DNA from: Rhizobiales bacterium CCH3-A5
GTDB lineage: Bacteria > Pseudomonadota > Alphaproteobacteria > Rhizobiales > Beijerinckiaceae
Direction: 5' to 3'
DNA: 64,000 nt
Assembly (NCBI GenBank): GCA_001556025.1
Contig: LSIB01000136.1
Coordinates: forward strand, 62,001-126,000
Shown here: one piece after another, positions 34,686-45,382 of the stretch
How positions within the stretch are numbered: the first letter of the stretch is position 1
Layout: each line of letters opens with the position of its first letter
Notes under the pieces: model-generated
Database searches by the model: none
The model's input: only the letters and a program-made list of their open reading frames with translations
Told to the model about the DNA's origin: nothing
Position numbers and translations under genes: made by a program

Positions 34686-36229
34686 GCGGCGGCCTCCGCG
34701 CCCAGGCCCAGCTTCTGCGCCAGGCCGACGCGCTGCAGCTTGCCGGTCGCGCCCTTGGGGATCTCATCGACGAAGAGAACGCGGCGCGGCGTCTTGAAAT
34801 CGGCCAGGCGCGCGCCTGCGAAATCGCGAATCTCGCGCTCGGTCGCGCTCATGCCTTCGCGCAGCACCACCACGGCGGCAACCTCCTCGCCGAGCTTGGG
34901 ATGGGGCATGGCGAAGGTGACGACCTGCGCCACCGCCGGATGATCCATCAGCACGGTGTCGACCTCCAGCGGGCTGACTTTCTCGCCGCCGCGGTTGATG
35001 ATCTCCTTCAGCCGCCCGGTCAGGAAGAGATAGCCTTCCTCGTCGAGCCTGCCCTGGTCGCCGGTGCGAAACCAGCCGCCAGCGAAAGCCTTCAGATTGG
35101 CGTCCGGGTTCGAGGCATAGCCCGGCGTCACATTCGGGCCACGGATCACCACCTCGCCGGTTTCGCCCTGCGCCAGAAGCGCGCCTGCGTCGTCCATGAT
35201 CGCGACCTCGGGACCGGCCGCGATGCCGACCGAGCCGGGCTTGCGCGCGCGCGGCGGCAGCGGGTTGGCGCACATCTGGTGCGTGGCCTCAGTCATGCCA
35301 TAGGCCTCGATCACCGGGCAGCCGAATGCGGCCTCGAGTTCCGCCATCACCTGCGGCGGCAACGAGGCCGAGGAGGAGCGCACGAAGCGAAGAGGCGCGC
35401 TGCGGACCCGTTCGGCATTATGGGCGGCGCGGCCCAGAATCGCCTGATGCATGGTCGGCACGGCGGTGTACCAGGTCGGCTTCACCTCTTCGAGCCAGCC
35501 GAAGACCTTGAGCGCGTTGAAACCGGGCGTGCAGCAGACGCACGCGCCCGCCCCGAGCGAACTCAGCACCGCCGCGATCAGCCCGTGGATATGGAACAGC
35601 GGCATGATATTGAGGCAGAGATCCTCGGGCATCAGTGCGAGCGAGGTCGCGATATTGCGGGCCGAGGCCGCGAGATTGGCGTTGCTCAGCGGCACGATCT
35701 TTGGCCGCGCCGTCGTGCCCGACGTGTGCAGCACCAGTGCGATGTCGTCGGCCTGAGCCGGCCCGCCGGCAGCCGCTGCAGCGGGTGCGAGCGCGCTCGT
35801 GTCGAGCCGGTAGCGACCGGCCGGGCCGCCGGCCTCGGGATGCAGCGAAATCACGGCGACGCCGAGCTTGTCCGCCACCGCGCGCGCCGGCGTCTCGTCG
35901 CCCTCCTGCACGATCAACGCCTTGGGCTGGAGATCGGAGAGATAGAACTCGAACTCCTCGGCGCGGTAGCCGGGATTGAGCGGGGCGGCCGTCGCGGCGC
36001 CTGCAACCGCGACGAAGCAGGACGCCATCGCCGGCCCGTTCGGCAGCACGATCGCGACCCGGTCGCCCCGCCCGATCCCGATGCCGTTGAGAGCGGCGAG
36101 CGTGTCAGTCGAGAGCGTGCGCAGTTCGCCGAACGTCAGCGATGTCTGCCCCGGCGCGCCGATCGCGGGCGCATCCGCCGCGCCACGCTGGAGTATGTCG
36201 TGCATCGTCGCTGTCGGTTGACCGGTCAT
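34682..36229 (-). CDS. AMP-forming acyl-CoA ligase (oxalate-CoA ligase-like)
   Basis: A 515-residue ANL-superfamily enzyme. The P-loop LVLHTSGTTARPKIVPLSN lies at about residue 175, followed by MPLFHIHGL, EAYGMTEATHQM, and the hinge and Lys motifs FRTGDQGRLDEEGYLFLTGR and PKGATGKLQR. The overall pattern (including FHIHGL and TEATHQMCANPLPP) resembles oxalyl-CoA synthetases. The substrate is inferred and could be another short acid. It is translationally coupled to the reductase downstream. Confidence 0.86.
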   Translation of the reverse strand: MTGQPTATMHDILQRGAADAPAIGAPGQTSLTFGELRTLSTDTLAALNGIGIGRGDRVAIVLPNGPAMASCFVAVAGAATAAPLNPGYRAEEFEFYLSDLQPKALIVQEGDETPARAVADKLGVAVISLHPEAGGPAGRYRLDTSALAPAAAAAGGPAQADDIALVLHTSGTTARPKIVPLSNANLAASARNIATSLALMPEDLCLNIMPLFHIHGLIAAVLSSLGAGACVCCTPGFNALKVFGWLEEVKPTWYTAVPTMHQAILGRAAHNAERVRSAPLRFVRSSSASLPPQVMAELEAAFGCPVIEAYGMTEATHQMCANPLPPRARKPGSVGIAAGPEVAIMDDAGALLAQGETGEVVIRGPNVTPGYASNPDANLKAFAGGWFRTGDQGRLDEEGYLFLTGRLKEIINRGGEKVSPLEVDTVLMDHPAVAQVVTFAMPHPKLGEEVAAVVVLREGMSATEREIRDFAGARLADFKTPRRVLFVDEIPKGATGKLQRVGLAQKLGLGAEAAA

Positions 36230-36381
36230 GGCTGCTCGCTCGCTTGGTTTCCTCTGAGCGGCAGGATCAGCGTTCCGGTTGACCCCGGACGCCTCGCGCC
36301 GCACAGGAGGGAGAGGATCATGGCGGGCGGGGGAAGGCAAATCGGACTGCCGAGCCCGCGTGCCATGCGTCCAATGCGAAA

Positions 36382-36402
36382 AGGGCGCCCCCGGGGCGCC
36401 CT
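36382..36402 (-). terminator. Rho-independent terminator of rpoD
   Basis: AGGGCGCC and GGCGCCCT form an 8-bp stem with a 5-base loop; read on the minus strand it is followed by TTTC. It lies 10 bases past the rpoD stop. Confidence 0.75.
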
Positions 36403-36412
36403 CCTGCAAGTC

Positions 36413-38455
<2,043 letters not shown>

Positions 38456-38658
38456 GGATCAGCGCTCCGCAGTCACCGCGCCCCGGCATGGCGCCATGAA
38501 GGCCCCGTGCAGACGCATAAAAGGGCGACGCGGCCGCTGGTCCGGCGCGCTCACCCCACCCAAATCACCTCGGCCAGATGGCCCCGGTCACCCTTGATGA
38601 ACCGTTAACCATCCCACGCGCCCCGCGCATTCCGTGACGAAACCTCGAGCCTGGCCTG

Positions 38659-40557
38659 TCAATCACCGGACATGGCCTCCGTCCCCTCGATCGTCTCGAG
38701 GCGGGCCTTGACGTCCTTGATCCAGGCGAAATTGGCTTCGGTCGCTTCGTCAGCCAATGCGCGCTCGGCTGCCTTCAGCTCGCTATGTAGCGTCCGCGCG
38801 CGATGATGCAAGACGACAGCCTGACGAATCGAGTCGAAAACCGATTCAGGATCAGCGCTTTGCGCCAGCTTCAGCCGCTCGGCCGGCCCGGTCACGGCCA
38901 TCAACGCGGCCTGCGCCTCGCCGACGCGCGGCTGCGCCAGCCGCTCGGCAAGGGTCGCGGCGTCGAAGCCTTCCTCCATGGCCGCGTCAAGCAGCGCCTG
39001 CCGGAAGCGCTCGGCCGCAGGCCCGTCGAGCGCCAGCTCCGCGATCTCGTCGGCGCAGCGCGGGATCAGGTCTGGATGGCTCGCCAGCGCCAGCAGGATG
39101 AAGGCCTCGCGCGCGTCCTCGCCGCGCTTGCGCGCGATCATCTTCGAAGCCGCGAGCTGGCTCGACGCCTTCAGCAGCCCGGTCGCCCATGGCGGCGCGG
39201 CTGGCTGCCAGCCGCGCCCGCTGCCGCGCCTCTGGCCCTGACTGCGCTGGAAGCCGCCTGCCCCGCGCTCGCCTCGGGCCGGCGCGGCGCTGGCGAAGAG
39301 CTGCGCCAGCCGCTCGTCCATTTCGCGGCGGTAGTGCCTGCGCGTCGCCTCGTCCCTGATCTGACCGAGCGGCTCCTTCAGCCGGCGCTCGAAGGCGGCG
39401 CGGCGCTCGGGCGTATCGAGCGGGCCGGCCTCGACCTCCCGCGTCCAGAGCATATCGACGAGCGGACGCGCCGCGCCCAGCACCTCGCCGACGGCGGCCT
39501 TGCCGCCCGAACGCGCGAGGTCGTCGGGATCCTGCCCGTCCGGCAAGGTCGCGAAGGAGAGCGATTTTCCGGGCTCCAGCAGCGGCAGCGCGATGTCGAT
39601 GGCGCGGCTCGCCGCCTTGCGACCGGCCTTGTCGCCGTCGAGGCAGATCACCGGCTCATCGGCCATGCGCCAGAGCAGAGCAAGCTGGTCCTCGGTCAGC
39701 GCCGTGCCGAGCGGCGCAACCGTCTGCGGAAAGCCCGCAAAGCTCATCGCGATGACATCGACATAGCCTTCGACGACGATGACCTGCCCGGTGTCATGCG
39801 CCGCCTTGCGGGCATTGTGGTGGTTGAACAGCAGCGAGCCCTTGTGGAAGAGCGGCGTCTCCGGCGAGTTGAGATACTTTGCCGCGACCTCCGAACTCAT
39901 CGCTCGGCCCCCGAACGCGACGACGCGGCCGCGCCCATCATGAATCGGGAACATGATCCGATCGCGGAAGCGGTCATAGGGCACCGCGATCTCCTCGCCA
40001 TGCACCAGCAGCCCGGTCTCCATCATCAGCGCTGCATCGACGCCCTTGCCCGCAAGATGGTCGCGCAGCGCGAAACGGTCCGGCGGTCCATAGCCGATGC
40101 GGAACGCCTTGCGCGCCTCGCTTTCCAGCCCGCGCCCCGACAGATAGCGCCGGGCGGCGGCACCGCGATCGCCCGCAAGCTCGGTCTCGAAGAAGCGCGC
40201 AGCGAGTTCGACCACCTCGTGCAGCCCCTTGCGGCGCTCCTCCTGAGCCTGCGCCTCGACGGTGACCTTCGGAAGCGTGACGCCGGCCTCGGAGGCTAAT
40301 TTCTCGACCGCCTCCGGGAAGGACAGCCCCTCGGTCTCCATCACGAACTTGAAGATGTCGCCGTTCTTGCCGGAGGAGAAATCGAAGAACGAGCCCTTCT
40401 GGTCGTTGACGAAGAAGGACGGCGTCTTCTCGGCGTTGAAGGGCGAAAGCCCTTTCCATTCGCGGCCCGACTTCGCCAGCCGAACGCGCTTGCCCACGAC
40501 CGTCGAAACGGGGAGCCGCGCTTTGATCTCTTCCAGGACGGAGGGCGGGAATTTCAT
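38659..40557 (-). CDS. dnaG: DNA primase with substituted zinc ligands
   Basis: A 632-residue primase. The TOPRIM domain is clear (VIVVEGYVDVIAM, then CLDGDKAGRKAASRA), and the RNA-polymerase domain has RFRDRIMFPIHDGRGRVVAFGGR. The N-terminal domain keeps the CHC2 frame (SPFNAEKTPSFFVNDQKGSF) but all four metal ligands are changed: S38, N41, D59 and S62 replace Cys, His, Cys and Cys. I recall similar substitutions in other Hyphomicrobiales, so it is probably a functional lineage trait. The C-terminal helical part would bind DnaB helicase. Confidence 0.96.
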   Translation of the reverse strand: MKFPPSVLEEIKARLPVSTVVGKRVRLAKSGREWKGLSPFNAEKTPSFFVNDQKGSFFDFSSGKNGDIFKFVMETEGLSFPEAVEKLASEAGVTLPKVTVEAQAQEERRKGLHEVVELAARFFETELAGDRGAAARRYLSGRGLESEARKAFRIGYGPPDRFALRDHLAGKGVDAALMMETGLLVHGEEIAVPYDRFRDRIMFPIHDGRGRVVAFGGRAMSSEVAAKYLNSPETPLFHKGSLLFNHHNARKAAHDTGQVIVVEGYVDVIAMSFAGFPQTVAPLGTALTEDQLALLWRMADEPVICLDGDKAGRKAASRAIDIALPLLEPGKSLSFATLPDGQDPDDLARSGGKAAVGEVLGAARPLVDMLWTREVEAGPLDTPERRAAFERRLKEPLGQIRDEATRRHYRREMDERLAQLFASAAPARGERGAGGFQRSQGQRRGSGRGWQPAAPPWATGLLKASSQLAASKMIARKRGEDAREAFILLALASHPDLIPRCADEIAELALDGPAAERFRQALLDAAMEEGFDAATLAERLAQPRVGEAQAALMAVTGPAERLKLAQSADPESVFDSIRQAVVLHHRARTLHSELKAAERALADEATEANFAWIKDVKARLETIEGTEAMSGD

Positions 40558-40621
40558 GGATTTCTATGTGGGCGCGGATGGGCCGGAAGCCAATCGCTGA
40601 TGTGGCCCGAGGCCGGGTTGT

Positions 40622-40641
40622 TGGCGCAATTCACAGCGCCA
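40622..40641. promoter_or_regulatory. Candidate operator of the VapBC module
   Basis: TGGCGC-N8-GCGCCA is a 6-bp inverted repeat 33 bases upstream of the vapB ATG, in the gap divergent from dnaG. VapBC complexes usually bind such repeats. Confidence 0.4.
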
Positions 40642-40674
40642 TGATAAAGAAAGCGCCGAAAAAGGAAGACGGCG

Positions 40675-40953
40675 ATGGCGCTCAACATCAAGGATCCGGA
40701 AACGGAGAAGGCGGTGCGCACGCTGGCGAAGCGGCGCGGGCTGACATTGACGCAGGCCGTTCGCCACGCCGTCAGGAGCGAGCTCGACAAGGACGAGCTG
40801 TCCGAGGCGGAAAAGGCCCGTCGCGTTGCGGAGGCGCGGGCTCGAATGCAGGCGCTTTACAAGAAATACAGTATCAAGCCGGCCGAGCGATCGATGACCA
40901 AGGAAGAAATGGATGATTTCCTGGGCTTCGACGAGAATGGCCTTTGGTCGTGA
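40675..40953 (+). CDS. vapB: VapB-type antitoxin (PSK transcription-factor family)
   Basis: A 92-residue protein. MALNIKDPETEKAVRTLAKRRGLTL (quoted in part: the ribbon-helix-helix start MALNIKDPETEKAVRTLA) and TQAVRHAVRSEL are typical VapB/PSK antitoxins that pair with Rv0623-like systems. The C-terminal acidic tail (EEMDDFLGFDENGLWS) would block the toxin. Its TGA overlaps the toxin start. Confidence 0.87.
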   Translation: MALNIKDPETEKAVRTLAKRRGLTLTQAVRHAVRSELDKDELSEAEKARRVAEARARMQALYKKYSIKPAERSMTKEEMDDFLGFDENGLWS

Positions 40954-41336
40954 TTGTGCTCGATACGTCCGCGGTCCTCGCCTGTCTGGCCGAAGAGCGC
41001 GAGGCTGACGAATTCACTAAAAGAATAGCGCTGGCCAAGCGCTGCATCATGTCGAGCGTCAACTTGTTGGAGGCGCGCCTCGTTCTGGTCTTTGCGAAGG
41101 GCATTCCCGTCGGCATCGTCGATGATTTTGTGACGAACGAGCAGATCGAGATTATCCCTTTTGACGAAACCCTCTCCAATCTCGCCTTCGAGGCCTATTG
41201 CCGCTTCGGCAAGGGCCGCCATCCCGCGAAACTCAACATGGGCGATTGCGCGGCCTATGCGCTGGCGCAGGCGCGCGGCTGGCCGCTGCTTTTCAAAGGC
41301 GAGGATTTTTCGCAGACGGATATCGAGCGGGCCTGA
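40950..41336 (+). CDS. vapC: VapC-type PIN ribonuclease toxin
   Basis: A 128-residue PIN protein. The acidic residues lie in IVLDTSAVLACL, SVNLLEARLV and NMGDCAAYALA, followed by LLFKGEDFSQTDI, the typical C-terminus of this VapC subgroup. I chose GTG 40950, which overlaps the antitoxin stop (GTGA); a TTG at 40944 is also in frame. The target RNA is unknown. Confidence 0.87.
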   Translation: MIVLDTSAVLACLAEEREADEFTKRIALAKRCIMSSVNLLEARLVLVFAKGIPVGIVDDFVTNEQIEIIPFDETLSNLAFEAYCRFGKGRHPAKLNMGDCAAYALAQARGWPLLFKGEDFSQTDIERA

Positions 41337-41360
41337 GCAGAGCCCGCCGCGATCATCCGC

Positions 41361-41822
41361 TCACCCCGCCAGCGCCGCCTTCACCAGCCCGCTGGCCTTG
41401 GCGAAATCCATCTGGCCGGCGTGGTTCGCACGCAGGATCGCGATGACCTTGCCCATGTCCTTGACCGAAGCCGCGCCGCTTTCGGTCACCGCCGCCGCGA
41501 TCGCCGCCTTCATCGCGACCTCATCCATCTGCTTTGGCAGATAGGTCTCGATCACCGCGACCTCCGCCCGCTCGCCTTCTGCAAGTTCCGGGCGGCCATT
41601 GGCGTCGTAGATCGCGATCGATTCCTGGCGCTGCTTCACCATCTTCTGCAGCAGGGCGAGAATCTCGTCGGGTGTCGTCTCGGGCTTGCCGAGGCCGCGC
41701 GCCTCGATGTCCTTGTCCTTCAGCGCCGAGGTGATCAGCCGGATGGTCGAGACCTTGCCCTTCTCGCCGGCCTTCATCGCCTCCTTGAGATCGGCCGTGA
41801 AGCGCTCGCGCAGGCTGGTCAT
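41361..41822 (-). CDS. GatB/YqeY domain protein
   Basis: A 153-residue YqeY-family protein: SLRERFTADLKEAMKAGEKGKVSTIRLITSALK (residues 2-34 in part), YDANGRPELAEGERAEVAVIETYLPKQM and GKVIAILRANHAGQMDFAKAS. It is related to the tRNA-binding tail domain of GatB and is found alone in most bacteria with undefined function. It is often next to carA or dnaG-rpoD, as here. ATG 41822 follows AGAGGGA. Confidence 0.92.
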   Translation of the reverse strand: MTSLRERFTADLKEAMKAGEKGKVSTIRLITSALKDKDIEARGLGKPETTPDEILALLQKMVKQRQESIAIYDANGRPELAEGERAEVAVIETYLPKQMDEVAMKAAIAAAVTESGAASVKDMGKVIAILRANHAGQMDFAKASGLVKAALAG

Positions 41823-41981
41823 GGTGGATAGTCCCTCTTCTGGCGGCAGGCCCGCGCCGGCGTCGATTGACGGCATGGGGCTGCGTCTTTAAGCGTCGCG
41901 CTCCAGACTAAGGCGAGCGTCAAGCCGCTGCCCGCCCTGAAACGTTGCCGCGCCTCGCGCGGCCTGGACCGAGACATAGAC

Positions 41982-43184
41982 ATGAGCGCTTCCGAAGGAA
42001 ACCCCGCGACGAGCGGCTGGAGCGAACCGCGCGCGACGGCGTTGCTGGTTCTGGCCGACGGCACCGTGCTGGAAGGCTTCGGCCTCGGCGCGACCGGCGA
42101 GGCGCCGGGCGAGGTCTGCTTCAACACGGCGATGACGGGCTACCAGGAAATCCTGACCGACCCGTCCTATGCCGGGCAGATCATCACCTTCACCTTCCCC
42201 CATATCGGCAATACCGGCGTCAACGACGAGGACACCGAGACGGTCAATGCGGCGGCCTCCTCGGGCGTGCGCGGTGTGGTGCTGCATGCCGCCATCACCC
42301 AGCCCTCGAACTGGCGCGCGAACCGCCATTTCGACGCCTGGCTCAAGGCGCGCAACATCGTTGGAATCTGCGGCGTCGATACGCGCGCCCTGACAGCGCT
42401 GATCCGCGACGGCGGCATGCCCAACGCCATGCTGGCCCACAGCCCCGACGGCGTCTTCGACATCCCCCGGCTGAAAAAGCTCGCAGCCGAGCTGCCCGAC
42501 ATGGCCGGCCTCGACCTCGTGCCGCTGGTCACCTCGGCGCAGCGCTATGGCTGGAACGAAACCCCCTGGGTCTGGCCGGCCGGCTACGGCACGCGCGACA
42601 AGGCCGCCCACAAGGTCGTCGCGATAGACTACGGCGTGAAGCGCAACATCCTGCGCCTTCTCTCCAAGGCGGGTTGCGACGTCACCGTGGTGCCTTCCAC
42701 CGCTTCGGCTGACGACATCATGGCGCTGAAGCCCGACGGCATCTTCCTCTCGAACGGCCCGGGCGACCCGGCCGCGACCGGCGAGTACGCCGTGCCCGTC
42801 ATCAAGGCGCTGCTCGACAGGAAGATCCCCACATTCGGCATCTGCCTCGGCCATCAGATGCTGGCGCTCGCCATCGGCGGCCAGACCATGAAGATGAAGC
42901 AGGGCCACCACGGCGCGAACCACCCGGTCCAGGACAAGACCACCGGCAAGGTGGAGATCGTCTCGATGAACCATGGCTTTGCGGTCGATCCCGCCTCGCT
43001 GCCGAGCCATGCGGTCGAGACGCATGTCTCGCTCTTCGACGGCTCCAACAGCGGCATCGCGCTCACCGACCGCCCGGCCTTCAGCGTCCAGCACCATCCG
43101 GAGGCCTCGCCCGGCCCGCAGGACAGCCATTATCTGTTCCAGCGTTTCGTCGACATGATGGAATCCGAGAAGGCCAAGGCTTGA
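41982..43184 (+). CDS. carA: Carbamoyl-phosphate synthase small subunit
   Basis: A 400-residue glutaminase subunit. The N-terminal CPSase domain has EVCFNTAMTGYQEILTDPSY. The C-terminal class I amidotransferase domain has the nucleophile in FGICLGHQMLALA, with the His and Glu in FSVQHHPEASPGP. It delivers ammonia to CarB for arginine and pyrimidine synthesis. The large subunit gene is not in the window. A possible -35 (TTGACG, 41867) with a poor -10 lies upstream. The stop overlaps the small gene that follows. Confidence 0.97.
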   Translation: MSASEGNPATSGWSEPRATALLVLADGTVLEGFGLGATGEAPGEVCFNTAMTGYQEILTDPSYAGQIITFTFPHIGNTGVNDEDTETVNAAASSGVRGVVLHAAITQPSNWRANRHFDAWLKARNIVGICGVDTRALTALIRDGGMPNAMLAHSPDGVFDIPRLKKLAAELPDMAGLDLVPLVTSAQRYGWNETPWVWPAGYGTRDKAAHKVVAIDYGVKRNILRLLSKAGCDVTVVPSTASADDIMALKPDGIFLSNGPGDPAATGEYAVPVIKALLDRKIPTFGICLGHQMLALAIGGQTMKMKQGHHGANHPVQDKTTGKVEIVSMNHGFAVDPASLPSHAVETHVSLFDGSNSGIALTDRPAFSVQHHPEASPGPQDSHYLFQRFVDMMESEKAKA

Positions 43185-43453
43185 TGGCGCGCCTGCTGAT
43201 CGCCAGCCTTTCTCTGACCTTGCTCGGCTCGCCCGTTTTTGCGCAGGCGCTCTGCGACGAGATGTGGGGCGAGCGCAACGCGATCTATTTCGACGCCGGC
43301 TACTGCTTCAAGACCGCCCGCGCAAAAGCTGCCTTCGGCGACAATGCCGACTGCAAGTACGAACGGCTCGAGGACGTGCCGCTGAGCGCGCGCCAGCGCG
43401 CCGACATCGCCGCGATACAGGCGCGGGAACGCAGGAACGGCTGCCCGCGCTGA
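43184..43453 (+). CDS. Small secreted YARHG-domain protein
   Basis: An 89-residue protein with a signal peptide (ARLLIASLSLTLLGSPVFA, cleavage near AQA). The mature part, CDEMWGERNAIYFDAGYCF through KYERLEDVPLS, matches the YARHG pattern (Trp..Arg-Asn..Gly-Cys-Phe), a small extracellular domain of unknown role. ATG 43184 overlaps the carA stop (TGATG). Four Cys residues could form disulfides. Confidence 0.75.
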   Translation: MARLLIASLSLTLLGSPVFAQALCDEMWGERNAIYFDAGYCFKTARAKAAFGDNADCKYERLEDVPLSARQRADIAAIQARERRNGCPR

Positions 43454-43463
43454 GTATTGCCAG

Positions 43464-44384
43464 TCACGCCGCCTTCAGAAACCTCGCCAGTTCTCCCTCG
43501 GCGAGCCCCGCCTCGGCTGCGATACGCCGCGCCAGCGCCACCGCCGCCGGGCGCGGCTGACCGAGCGGACGGTCGAGCCAGTAGGAGACCGGATTGAGCG
43601 CGAGCCCCGCATCGACCATCGCGACGCGGCCTGCCTCCACCTGCGCCTGCGCCAAAGGCGGCCGGGCCAGCGCGACGCCGAGCCCGCAAGCCGCGGCGTC
43701 GAGCACGAGGTTGTAGTCCTCGAAGCGCCGATCCTGCGGGCGCGGGCGGTAGTCCAGACCATGCGCGGCGAACCACGCCCGCCAGCCCGCCGCATCCGAA
43801 TCATGGATCAGCGGCTGTCCGAGCAGGCGCTGAGGCTCGCCTTCTCCGATCGCGCGCGCCAACTCCGGCGAGGCGATCGGATAGCACCATTCCTCGAAGA
43901 GCTGCACCGAGACGCGGCCCGGAGCGCCGCCACGCCCGCAGCGAATGGCAAGGTCGATGCCTTCCTCGTCGAGATCAACGCGCCGATGGTCGATCTGCAG
44001 CACGATCCTGAGCGGCGGCTCGCCCTCCTCCAGCCTCTGCCAGCGCGGCATCAGCCACAGCGAGCAGACCGAAGGCGTCGCGCTGAAACGCACCACGGCC
44101 GCGCCGCGCTGCTCACTCCAGCGGTCGGCTGTGTCGGCGATCAGCGAGAAGGCTTCCTGCGTCCGCTGCAGCAATCGCTGGCCCTCGGGCGTCAACGCGA
44201 CGCCGCGCGCCTGCCGCAGGAACACGCGCAGGCCGAGCCAGCGCTCCAGCTTGGCGACCTGCCGGCTGACCGCGCCATGGGTCAGGTTCAGCGCCTCGGC
44301 CGCCGCCGAGAAGCTGCCGGTGCGGGCCGAAGCCTCGAAAGCGCGCAACGTGTCGAGCGGCGGCAGCTGCAAGCTGTGATCCAT
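43464..44384 (-). CDS. LysR-family regulator (GcvA-like)
   Basis: A 306-residue LysR protein. The helix-turn-helix is at about 6-65 ([32 protein letters not shown] in part), followed by a substrate domain with [18 protein letters not shown] and [13 protein letters not shown]. These traits are shared with the GcvA/AmpR subgroup. ATG 44384; a GTG at 44390 is in frame. It is divergent from the EamA-type exporter gene across 89 bases and probably controls it. Confidence 0.9.
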   Translation of the reverse strand: MDHSLQLPPLDTLRAFEASARTGSFSAAAEALNLTHGAVSRQVAKLERWLGLRVFLRQARGVALTPEGQRLLQRTQEAFSLIADTADRWSEQRGAAVVRFSATPSVCSLWLMPRWQRLEEGEPPLRIVLQIDHRRVDLDEEGIDLAIRCGRGGAPGRVSVQLFEEWCYPIASPELARAIGEGEPQRLLGQPLIHDSDAAGWRAWFAAHGLDYRPRPQDRRFEDYNLVLDAAACGLGVALARPPLAQAQVEAGRVAMVDAGLALNPVSYWLDRPLGQPRPAAVALARRIAAEAGLAEGELARFLKAA

Positions 44385-44473
44385 GTTCACAGCTCATCAG
44401 CGAATTGCTCGTTTGTCAATCAGCTCAAGGAGGCGTCTATCGGATCGATCACAAGCCAATCGGGATCAGCCCC

Positions 44474-45373
44474 ATGTCATCCGCCTGCCCTCCTGTCAGC
44501 GCCAGGCCCGCGATCGGGCTCGATCCGCTGCTGATCTTCACAGTCAGCTTCACGGTCCTTGCCTGGGCCTCGTCCTTCCCGGCGATCCGGGCGGGCCTTG
44601 ACGGTTTCGGCCCGGCCGAGATGGCGTCGCTGCGCTTCACGATCGCCGGCGTGCCGGCCGCCCTCTTCCTCGTTGCGACGCGCGCACACCTTCCCTCACG
44701 CGCCGACCTCTGGCGTTTTCTCGTCGGCGGCGTCGTCTTCATCGCAGCCTATGCGTTGCTCTTGAACTTCGGCCAGATCGTCGTACCGGCGGGCCCCGCG
44801 AGCTTCATCATCAACACCAACCCGATCATGACGGCGAGCCTGGCGATGCTGCTGCTCGGGGAACGTTTCAGCCTGATGGCCTGGCTTGGGACCGCGCTCT
44901 CCTTCGCCGGCATCGGCGTCATCGCGCTGGGCAAGGGGCTCGATGTCGAAATCGGCGTCAGTGTGCTGCTGATCCTGGGCGCGGCGTTCTGCAATGCCAT
45001 CAGCACGGTGGTGCAGAAGCCGCTCTTTGCCAGCCACAAGCCTCTTTCGGTCGCAGCCTGGAACATGGCCATCGGAGGCTTCGTTCTGCTGCCCTTCCTG
45101 CCGTCCGCGATCAGCCAGGCGCAGATCGCGCCGACCGCCGCGCAGCTCTCGGTGGTCTATCTCGCCATCGTGCCGAGCCTGATCGCCTACGGAACCTGGG
45201 CGATCACCCTGTCGAGGCTGCCGGCGGGACGCGCCTCGAACTTCCAGTATTGCGTGCCACCGGTGGCGACGCTGATCAGCTTTGTGTGGCTCGGCGAAGC
45301 GCCGACCGTCCTCGGCTTGGTCGGCGGAGCGATGGCGCTCGGCGGCGTCGTGCTCGTCAACCTGAAGCGCTGA
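44474..45373 (+). CDS. EamA/RhaT-family (DMT) transporter
   Basis: A 299-residue protein with ten predicted membrane helices in two EamA repeats (about 17-140 and 155-297). The repeats carry [25 protein letters not shown] in pieces and a C-terminal [23 protein letters not shown]. Members export amino acids or other metabolites. The start is uncertain: ATG 44474 has only a weak ribosome site, and a TTG at 44405 is in frame. Likely under the divergent LysR protein. Confidence 0.88.
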   Translation: MSSACPPVSARPAIGLDPLLIFTVSFTVLAWASSFPAIRAGLDGFGPAEMASLRFTIAGVPAALFLVATRAHLPSRADLWRFLVGGVVFIAAYALLLNFGQIVVPAGPASFIINTNPIMTASLAMLLLGERFSLMAWLGTALSFAGIGVIALGKGLDVEIGVSVLLILGAAFCNAISTVVQKPLFASHKPLSVAAWNMAIGGFVLLPFLPSAISQAQIAPTAAQLSVVYLAIVPSLIAYGTWAITLSRLPAGRASNFQYCVPPVATLISFVWLGEAPTVLGLVGGAMALGGVVLVNLKR

Positions 45374-45382
45374 ACGCGACGC

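Noticed and set aside
41867..41895. TTGACG...TAAGCG as the carA promoter
   Set aside because: The -10 match is poor and no other signal supports it; it is mentioned under carA but not listed.
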